This document shows positions 33,215 through 39,024 of a stretch of DNA of 39,024 bases, one piece after another. A program made the translations under genes and the position numbers. The stretch is from Akkermansiaceae bacterium (GTDB lineage: Bacteria; Verrucomicrobiota; Verrucomicrobiia; Verrucomicrobiales; Akkermansiaceae). The stretch's first letter is position 1. Each line of letters opens with the position of its first letter. The stretch spans positions 1-39,024 of the forward strand of contig CANLKN010000028.1 in assembly GCA_947491475.1 (NCBI GenBank). Direction: 5' to 3'. The notes below the pieces were generated by a model. That model saw nothing but the letters and a program-made list of their open reading frames with translations. It was not told the origin of the DNA and did no database searches.

Positions 33215-33538
33215 GCGCTGGGCGCTCCCACCGAAATCTCGAATGCCATTCTCACCCCGGCCGGCGACCAACTCGTGCTGCCATTGAGCGACACCTCGCG
33301 CGCAGCCTATGAAATCACGCTGGAGTCCGCTGCACCCAAGGTGGTCTCGATCACGCCGATGACGGGCGCTGGCAGCGGACAGGTCCGGTGCCGCGTGATT
33401 TTCGGCCGGGCGGTGGCGGGCTTCGATTCGGCGGACGACGTGACCATCACGGGAACCGGAGCCAGCGTGGCCCGGCGCTTTCTCCGCATGCCTGTTCATT
33501 ATTGGATTTTTGCGGCTTCCGCTGCGGTGTTGGTATAG
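33215..33538 (+). pseudogene. Truncated copy of a glycosidase segment with part of an Ig-like domain
   Basis: Bases about 33215-33321 repeat 31507-31613 of the preceding gene at roughly 90% identity by eye ('ALGAPTEISNAILTPAGDQL', then VLPLS.TSRAAYEITL). The frame then goes a different way: 'PKVVSITPMTGAGSGQVRCR', 'VDSADDVTITGTGAS'-like text (actual: FDSADDVTITGTGAS). That looks like the beginning of an Ig-like or calcium-dependent beta domain, and it breaks off at about 33473. It has no start codon and a TGA in frame upstream. Its last part overlaps the end of the convergent GH2 gene. It is the remnant of a second, related glycosidase gene that was otherwise deleted. The ORF-track entry from 33275 covers only its end. 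Confidence 0.7.
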
Positions 33539-36500
33539 GGATCGATGGCGAGCCAGCGCAGGCTTGCAGCGCCATCGCCCTGGACGGCGAGTTCGGCAGC
33601 CTGGCCCGGTTTGAGAAGTTCGGAGGGAAGCGTGAGCACGAAGATGCCCGAGGCGTCCTGGTCGTTTGCCCAGAGCGGAAACCATCGCAGGTTCGCGAGA
33701 CGCGGCTCGCCGACGAAGTTGGTGGTATCTCGCACCTGCGTCCACTCGGCGCGTTTGGTCGAGCTTTCGAAGCGCAGGGTTTCCCTGCCGTTCACGGAGA
33801 GCGCGAATTTGCCGGCCGGCTGGGAGGCAAACCCCATGGCTCCGGCGAAGACGAGGTTGACGCGGTCATCCAATTTACCCGGTAGAACCGGAGTGCGCCA
33901 GATGACGGGTGGCGACGCGGCGTTGAGGCGGCAGAAACGCAGAGACTCGCTTTCCGCATGCCAGGTGCGAAGCGCGGCCCCCTCTCCGCCTGCGACTGTC
34001 GCGGCATCGACACCGGCGAGCAGCGGTCCCTTTGGCACGCCGATGAAATCCTTGAGTAGAAAATCCCGCGGGACGACCGGCAGATCGTCCATCGGCGCGG
34101 CGGCGGCCTCCAGCAGACGCGCGATGGCCCAGGCCCGGCTGGGCTCGGGTGTGGCGGCATTCCACTTTTCCGGCTCGAAGACCAGGCCGCTGAGAACCAC
34201 GCGTCCTTTGCCCACGGCGAATTCACTGAGCGTGGCGAGATCGGCAAGCCTTTGCCATGTATCAATATTGCGGATCAGCAGACGGGGTTTGAGCGGCCAT
34301 GTCTCCAGCGGATAGGTGCGGGAACCATCGAGCAGGTGATACCACCCGGCATCGCACCAGCCATCAGGCGCAAGCTCGCGGGTGAGTGGCGTGTTGCCAT
34401 AGGTCATCGTTCCGCCATTTTCCATGCCGGCGACCGATCCATCCCACCAACCTCCGCCCCAGCGGCGGGTTTGAGAGGGGACTCCGCTGGCAGGCGAAAG
34501 CAGCAGCAGCCGCGCGCCGCCCTCCACGGCGGCCAGCACATCGGGCGTCGCTTTGGACGTCACGTAGATCGCCTGGGTTGGGAGAACATTTGTTCCGGTC
34601 GGGATCGGCTTGGCTGCCACGTTTGCAAGCATCGGCAGCAGGAGTTCCTCCGCAAACACCGGCGCGGGCAGACTGGTCTTGGGGACGGCGGCCGGATAGA
34701 TCCAGCAGTTCCATTCGTTTTCGGCCTTGCCGCCCGCTGTGGACAGCCCGACCTGGAAACTCACCGGCGTGGGTTTTGTGACGGACGGGAAACCGATTTT
34801 GAGTTCCGCCAGGAGCGTGACATCGCCCTGCTTCAGAACGGCTGTCGCCGCGTCCCCGCTTGCGAGCGTTTGGCCGCCGGAGAAAAGCTTCCACTCCAGC
34901 TTGCCGGCCGCCCAGTCCTGCGGGTCGAAATTCGAGCCGAAAATCCGCACGTCCGCTTGGGTTCCCGCCAGGACGTTGCTCGCAGGAAAGCCCTTCTGCA
35001 GCACGGCCACCGGGCTATTCCAACGCAGCACCTCGGCGTCCGTGGGGAAGGGTTTGCGCTGCATGCGGATGTCGAAAAGGCCGTCCGTCGCGTTCCAGAA
35101 ATCCACGATCTGCCAGAAATGGTAGCCGGACCAGCCGGGGTTCAGACGCAGGGCCTCGATCGACATCTTGGCACCCGCCCCGTAAAGGCGCTCGCTGCTC
35201 TCCGCCCATTTTTCGGACTCGTCGAGCAAGCCCCGGGCCTGGAGCTTTTGCATCGCCTCCTGGAACCAGTGCATCTTCACTGCGCCGTCATAGCCATCAA
35301 ACATCCGACGGAATCGCGGAAACGTGAAGTGGTTGACATCCTCGTGCGAGATCGAGGGTTTGACCGGAAAGGGAGCGAGTTCGTAGCGGCGGGGGTTCCC
35401 CATCGGGAGATCGCTCACCCCGATGAACTGCACGAAGTAGTCGAGCGTGCCGCGGTCCAGCACGCCGCTGGAAAACTGCACGCCGGGATCCGGCGGCGAG
35501 ACGCCGAGCATGTGGATGCCATCGCTGTCAATGACCGGCCGACCGGGGTCGAGATCCTTGGCCACGGCATAGAGCTGCGCCGCCAGCGGGAAGATCCAGC
35601 GCTTCGTCTGCGGATAGTTCCATGCGGGATAGCCGTAGAGTTCGTTTCCCATGCTCCACGAGAAGACGGAGGGATGGTTTCTGAAACGCTCGATCATGTT
35701 GCGCCAGACGCGCTCATAAACCGCCAGCGTGGCGGGGAATTCGGTCTCGGCTTTGCGATAGTATTGCTCGTAGGCAACCGGCATCTCATAGGTAGCAAGA
35801 AAGCCCAGCTCATCGCAGACTTCGAGATACTCCTCCGGCAGCGCATGGCTGTGGTGGCGCGATGAGTTGAACCCAAGCCCCTTGGCCGCCGAGATCAACT
35901 TATGGTAAAACTCCTTGTCCGGCTGTGGAAGGATCTGGCTGGGAAAATTCGATCCGTCACTCTCGCCGCGCAGCATGATGCGCTTGCCGTTGAGAAGGAT
36001 CTTCTCGCGTTCGAGCCGGATTTCGCGCCAGCCGAAGCGTTCCTTCACGCTGTCCACCACGTTTCCTCCATCCACGATCTCAACCAGACAATGCTGAAGC
36101 GTGGGTTTTTCCAAAGACCACAACTCGGCGTCCGGCACTTCGAACTGCGCGAACAGGATCGGCATGTGGCCCGCCGTGGACTGCGCGACCTCCTGCGTGG
36201 CGATTTCCTTTCCCGACGGACCAATCAAGGTGAAGCGAACCCGCGCCGATGGCGGAATCGGGGCGTTCAGCGCGGCGATTACCGTCGCCACGCGCGGCTC
36301 GTGCCAGGTCCGGACAATGACCGATTCGATCCAGTTCGTCGCACGGGCCTCTAACCAGACGTGGCCCGAGAAGCCGCCGCCCAGAAATGGGATCGGAATA
36401 TACTCGGGAAAATCATATCCCGCGCCCATCAGCGGGTCCTCCGCCGGACGACGCACCGAGTCCACCTCCATCGCGAACCCCTGTGCCTGTCCGGGTTTGA

Positions 36501-36927
36501 TATAGGGCGTGATGTCCCATGCAAACCGCTCCGCATAGGTCTGCGGCGGCGCTTCCACCAGCTTGCCGTCCACCCAGAGCCGCAGATATCGGTAAACTCC
36601 TCCGCAGCGGAAAAAGACCCGCTTGCCGGCAAAATCCTGCGGGATCGTCACATTGCGGAAATACCAACCCTTGCCGTGCGCCGTATGGCGGGCCTCCTTG
36701 GTCTCTTCCCCGAAGCCCTGCGCGGCCCAGTGGCCGGGGACTTGGATCGCGCCGTCCGCCGTTGGAACCTGCTCATGCCAGCGCCGGGCCTCGCCCTCGC
36801 CTTCGGGGTCCAAACGGAATTGCCATTCCCCGTTCAGCACGACTTTCGGGCGGGATGTCGTTTCCGCCTGGAGCGGAGCCGGCAGGCAGAGAAGTGCTGC
36901 GCCAAGCGCGATCATTTTCAAAATCAT
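33499..36927 (-). CDS. Secreted GH2-family glycosidase (beta-galactosidase-like)
   Basis: A 1142-residue protein with signal peptide ('LKMIALGAALLCLPAPLQA'). The sugar-binding jelly roll shows 'LNGEWQFRLDPEGEGEA', 'VPGHWAAQGFG', 'GWYFRNVTIP' and 'VFFRCGGVYRYLRLWVDGKL'. An Ig-like domain follows, then a TIM barrel with 'FGWREIRLEREKILLNGKRI', 'GFNSSRHHSHALPEEYLEVC', 'SWSMGNELYG' (E429, acid/base) and 'PSISHEDVNHFTFPRF' (E529, likely nucleophile). The protein is long for GH2, with about 400 extra C-terminal residues including an Ig-like segment, a ThuA/GATase-like stretch ('AVEGGARLLLLSPAS') and a final beta-sandwich. Galactosidase, mannosidase or other GH2 specificity cannot be decided. It converges with the gene remnant on the other strand and is 542 bases downstream, in its own direction, of the AraC gene. 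Confidence 0.88.
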   Translation of the reverse strand: MILKMIALGAALLCLPAPLQAETTSRPKVVLNGEWQFRLDPEGEGEARRWHEQVPTADGAIQVPGHWAAQGFGEETKEARHTAHGKGWYFRNVTIPQDFAGKRVFFRCGGVYRYLRLWVDGKLVEAPPQTYAERFAWDITPYIKPGQAQGFAMEVDSVRRPAEDPLMGAGYDFPEYIPIPFLGGGFSGHVWLEARATNWIESVIVRTWHEPRVATVIAALNAPIPPSARVRFTLIGPSGKEIATQEVAQSTAGHMPILFAQFEVPDAELWSLEKPTLQHCLVEIVDGGNVVDSVKERFGWREIRLEREKILLNGKRIMLRGESDGSNFPSQILPQPDKEFYHKLISAAKGLGFNSSRHHSHALPEEYLEVCDELGFLATYEMPVAYEQYYRKAETEFPATLAVYERVWRNMIERFRNHPSVFSWSMGNELYGYPAWNYPQTKRWIFPLAAQLYAVAKDLDPGRPVIDSDGIHMLGVSPPDPGVQFSSGVLDRGTLDYFVQFIGVSDLPMGNPRRYELAPFPVKPSISHEDVNHFTFPRFRRMFDGYDGAVKMHWFQEAMQKLQARGLLDESEKWAESSERLYGAGAKMSIEALRLNPGWSGYHFWQIVDFWNATDGLFDIRMQRKPFPTDAEVLRWNSPVAVLQKGFPASNVLAGTQADVRIFGSNFDPQDWAAGKLEWKLFSGGQTLASGDAATAVLKQGDVTLLAELKIGFPSVTKPTPVSFQVGLSTAGGKAENEWNCWIYPAAVPKTSLPAPVFAEELLLPMLANVAAKPIPTGTNVLPTQAIYVTSKATPDVLAAVEGGARLLLLSPASGVPSQTRRWGGGWWDGSVAGMENGGTMTYGNTPLTRELAPDGWCDAGWYHLLDGSRTYPLETWPLKPRLLIRNIDTWQRLADLATLSEFAVGKGRVVLSGLVFEPEKWNAATPEPSRAWAIARLLEAAAAPMDDLPVVPRDFLLKDFIGVPKGPLLAGVDAATVAGGEGAALRTWHAESESLRFCRLNAASPPVIWRTPVLPGKLDDRVNLVFAGAMGFASQPAGKFALSVNGRETLRFESSTKRAEWTQVRDTTNFVGEPRLANLRWFPLWANDQDASGIFVLTLPSELLKPGQAAELAVQGDGAASLRWLAIDPYTNTAAEAAKIQ

Positions 36928-37469
36928 ACGGTCATGATGATAGGGTAGGGGTTCAATATCAATGCGGTTGTCTGTCTAGCTATGTTCATGGTTTTTGGTT
37001 GGATTTTCCGGGTTGAGTGCAGGGGTATTCGGCCACGAAGGAGTGCCCAGTGTCTGGCAGACTTCCCCTTGTTCTGAATCTTCAAGCGAACGGAAAATAG
37101 CCCGAATCGAGGCGCAAGGGAATGGCTCGCAGCACAATTTTCATATCCTTCACCCCTGTGTTCCCGCACGGTCGAAACCCACCACTCGTGGTGCAAGGTC
37201 AAGCTCGGCCATATGTCGTTAGAGATGCGCGACGCCCTCGAGCGCGGCCCGCGGTCCGCAAAACCATCACCCATCTGGCTGCAGATCAACACCCTCGATC
37301 TGATACGGATGGCCAATCCATCTTCTGCAAAGCCTTGCCTTCTGCGAGCGCAGGCGTCGCGCCTTTATCCCACGCGCTGTCGATTTCCGCTATGCGTGAC
37401 CGCCATGTCTCTCGGCCATGTCAACGACTCCGTAATCCCGCACCGGCGATATCATCGCAGCCCGACCGC
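36928..37469. other. 542-base intergenic region without a convincing gene
   Basis: Several overlapping short ORFs occur in the track here, but none shows a recognisable domain, a ribosome-binding site or a signal peptide. The base composition is less GC-rich than the neighbouring genes in places. It must contain the promoter of the GH2 gene (near 36930-37000) and the 3' end of the AraC transcript. A palindrome near 37180 is listed separately. Decayed coding sequence cannot be excluded. Confidence 0.55.
37180..37193. repeat. 14-bp palindrome CACCAC-TC-GTGGTG
   Basis: Perfect 6-bp arms with a 2-base spacer, about 253 bases upstream of the GH2 start in the non-coding region. It could be an operator for a dimeric regulator. 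Only one copy was noticed, so function is speculative. Confidence 0.3.
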
Positions 37470-38312
37470 TCACACCAACTGACTCTGGTGGAGACGGCGG
37501 TAGCGGTGGGGTGGCATGCCGTAGCGGGTTTTGAAGCGGGCATACAAGTGGCCGGTGCTCTCGAAGCCGACGAGCATCCCGAGCTCGATGATGGGAATCG
37601 ATGTGGAGCGCAGTTGCCGCTCGAAGAACTGGAGACGTGCGTCATTCACATATTCCGTCGGCGAAACACCGAGCCAGGCGCGGGTGGTCCGCGCCACATG
37701 CTCGGAGCCACGGCCGCAGAGGCGCACCCATGCCGGCACGCCTTCACGCATGGCCTCAGGCTCCCGGATGCCACGGCAGGCGCGTGCGAGCCAGTCGGGC
37801 ATTCCCACCGGTAGCACCTCTCCTCCGGCGCTCGGCGCGAGCAGGTTCAGGAGATTGAGCAAAAACCGATCCAGTTCGCGGGAGCTTCGCGGTACCGTGG
37901 CCAGTTCGCCGGTCCAGTCTCCCAACAGGTCGAGATGTGCGGGTTTCAAGGTTCTGACCTCCGGCAGGCTGGAGTTTGACCATGGCCAGAGCGGATCATT
38001 CTGGAAATATCGGCGCTCAACGCCGCTCAAATGTTCGGAAGAAAAGGCCAGGTTGACAAAGCCCAGAGGCCCTTGTGGCAGCTTCTCCACACTGTGCACG
38101 TCGTGCGCGCGGATGAAAACCACCGATCCCGCCGCCAGATCGAGAGTCGCTCCGTTGACGTGGTGGCGGGCGCTGCCTTTAAAAATCCAGAATACCTCGG
38201 CAAAGCGATGCGTGTGCTGCGGAACGCCCCAGCGGCTCGTGCGCAGATCGCTCTGCAAATGGAAATGCTCTCCCGGGCGGAGAAATCCGGCTAGTGTCAA
38301 AACTTTGGCCAT
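37470..38312 (-). CDS. AraC-family transcriptional regulator (cupin + HTH_18)
   Basis: A 280-residue protein. The N-terminal cupin is recognisable by 'LRTSRWGVPQHTHRFAEVFW', 'LDLAAGSVVFIRAHDVHSVE' and a linker to about 175. The C-terminal half has the two AraC helix-turn-helix units: 'GRGSEHVARTTRAWLGVSPT' with 'EYVNDARLQFFERQL', and 'SIPIIELGMLVGFESTGHLY' with 'ARFKTRYGMPPHRYR'. The gene appears complete. It is divergent from the PhyH-family gene (71 bases between starts) and lies upstream of the GH2 gene on the same strand. Either may be its target; the divergent arrangement favours the dioxygenase. The cupin probably senses a sugar or related small molecule. Confidence 0.92.
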   Translation of the reverse strand: MAKVLTLAGFLRPGEHFHLQSDLRTSRWGVPQHTHRFAEVFWIFKGSARHHVNGATLDLAAGSVVFIRAHDVHSVEKLPQGPLGFVNLAFSSEHLSGVERRYFQNDPLWPWSNSSLPEVRTLKPAHLDLLGDWTGELATVPRSSRELDRFLLNLLNLLAPSAGGEVLPVGMPDWLARACRGIREPEAMREGVPAWVRLCGRGSEHVARTTRAWLGVSPTEYVNDARLQFFERQLRSTSIPIIELGMLVGFESTGHLYARFKTRYGMPPHRYRRLHQSQLV

Positions 38313-38383
38313 GTCAACAGGGGGGAAGAATTAATCAGAAGCCGGGAAGAATTCCATTCCGAATGTGGAGTAGGTTTATCCCG
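38313..38383. promoter_or_regulatory. Divergent promoter region, AraC regulator / PhyH gene
   Basis: These 71 bases hold both start regions. 'gtggagtagg' lies 12-21 bases before ATG 38384 and may give a weak, distant Shine-Dalgarno for the PhyH gene. No clear -35/-10 or operator repeat was found. Confidence 0.4.
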
Positions 38384-39024
38384 ATGAATCCAAGACTCAC
38401 CGCAGATCAGGTCGCCCACTACCAACGCGAGGGCTATGTCATTCCACAGGAAGCCATTTTTCCAGAGGAAAAATACCAGAAACTCAAATCCCACTTCGAG
38501 GCGAAGCTCGCCGCGCTGCCGTCCGATCAGCGCCCGGAGGGGATGGATGTCCCGCATTTCACCGATCCGGCCTTGTTCGAGTGGCTGTTCGCCGATGAGG
38601 TTCTCGATCTGGTAGAACCGATCATCGGACCTGACATCGCGCTGTTTTCAAGCCACTTCATCTGCAAGCCCAAGGGCAACGGCAAGCGCGTGCCGTGGCA
38701 CGAGGACTCCGCCTACTGGAGCACCATGCTGCCTGCCTCCATGAACGTCGTCACCGTCTGGTTCGCGATTGATCCTTCCCGTTTGGAAAATGGCTGCATG
38801 CAGGTGATCCCACGCACCCACAACACCGGGAAAATGGGATTCTCCGACTACGACCCGGCAGATGTTTCCAAAAACATCTTTCCGACGGAAGTGACCAAGT
38901 CCCAGCGCGACGATAGCAAGGCGGTGGCCATCGAGCTGGAACCCAACCACGCCAGCCTGCACGACGCCCGCATCATTCACGGCAGCGAGCCCAATACCTC
39001 CACACTGCGCCGCTGCGGCTATAC
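38384..39024 (+). CDS. Phytanoyl-CoA dioxygenase (PhyH) family protein, partial (3' end outside window)
   Basis: The frame from ATG 38384 (MNPRLTADQVAHYQREGYVI) is open to the right edge, 213 codons; the track misses it because no stop is reached. The start of the PhyH fold is typical ('QVAHYQREGYVIPQEAIF'). The Fe(II) ligands are visible as H-x-D in 'VPWHEDSAYWSTM' and the distal His in 'SLHDARIIHGSEPN'; the Arg that binds 2-oxoglutarate is probably in 'STLRRCGY'. The family comprises Fe(II)/2-oxoglutarate-dependent oxygenases, and the members next to AraC regulators in carbohydrate regions have no assigned substrate. No signal peptide is present, so it should be cytoplasmic. Confidence 0.9.
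   Translation, partial: MNPRLTADQVAHYQREGYVIPQEAIFPEEKYQKLKSHFEAKLAALPSDQRPEGMDVPHFTDPALFEWLFADEVLDLVEPIIGPDIALFSSHFICKPKGNGKRVPWHEDSAYWSTMLPASMNVVTVWFAIDPSRLENGCMQVIPRTHNTGKMGFSDYDPADVSKNIFPTEVTKSQRDDSKAVAIELEPNHASLHDARIIHGSEPNTSTLRRCGY

Noticed and set aside
34252-35865. 537-residue plus-strand ORF
   Set aside because: Antisense to the GH2 gene, which has both catalytic Glu motifs in place.
5436-37213. Recurrent TCTAAC/GTTAGA hexamer, often giving rare Leu codons (for example 5436, 22459, 26622, 28026, 32247)
   Set aside because: About ten copies on both strands is close to what the base composition predicts for a 6-mer in 39 kb. The apparent pattern is not a convincing signal.
36928-37469. 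Short ORFs in the GH2/AraC gap as real genes
   Set aside because: They overlap in several frames, lack ribosome-binding sites and show no family resemblance.

Overview
This window (about 39 kb, GC-rich) looks like a chromosomal carbohydrate-degradation island from a Verrucomicrobiota bacterium, most plausibly an Opitutaceae-like or related lineage. The reasons are a PEP-CTERM sorting tail (PEPSAALLGGLGL...RRRRA), autotransporter-associated beta-strand repeat proteins, 'EYALGxDP' C-terminal tails, a hydrolase-rich gene set with AraC-type regulators, and start codons that mostly lack a Shine-Dalgarno sequence. The assignment is inference from gene content; no rRNA or marker gene is present. No tRNA, rRNA, CRISPR array, transposase, integrase or SusC/SusD pair was seen.

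Layout. (1) 1-9954, minus strand: five hydrolase-type genes in a row: a secreted parallel beta-helix enzyme (GH141-like, cut by an in-frame TAG), a secreted DUF6259-type TIM-barrel protein, a cytoplasmic hydrolase-like protein with a GATase-like domain, a secreted GH-A-like TIM-barrel protein, and a GH95-like protein running off the left end. Two junctions are ATGA overlaps. (2) 10208-12912: a decayed AraC-family regulator on the plus strand. It has an in-frame TAA and is split by a 2.04-kb segment bounded by 24-bp direct repeats (23/24 identical). The segment carries, in opposite orientation, a choice-of-anchor-Q beta-helix surface protein and a deletion remnant of a similar protein. (3) 12973-16929, minus: a NarL-type response regulator and a propeller-sensor histidine kinase. 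(4) 17077-21334, plus: two tandem secreted beta-strand-repeat proteins with nearly the same core but different signal peptides and different C-terminal tails, closed by a good intrinsic terminator. (5) 21437-33153, plus: two overlapping GH106 alpha-L-rhamnosidase-type genes, then a very large chimeric protein (two CBM-like domains, GH39-like catalytic domain, autotransporter-type repeats, Ca-binding-like tail). A truncated copy of part of that gene follows. (6) 33499-36927, minus: a GH2 enzyme. (7) 37470-38312, minus: an intact AraC regulator, divergent from a PhyH-family dioxygenase that runs off the right end.

How it may work together (inference): the GH106, GH95-like, GH141-like, GH2 and GH39-like enzymes would attack a rhamnose/fucose/galactose-containing plant or algal polysaccharide outside the cell or in the periplasm. 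The signal-less GH95-like and GATase-domain proteins would act in the cytoplasm. The propeller kinase probably senses a glycan-derived ligand and may control the divergently transcribed surface proteins.

The most notable observations are a conserved C-terminal module ending three otherwise unrelated secreted proteins, twin passengers carrying alternative C-terminal tails, and the repeat-bounded segment inside the AraC pseudogene next to its likely, also damaged, target gene.
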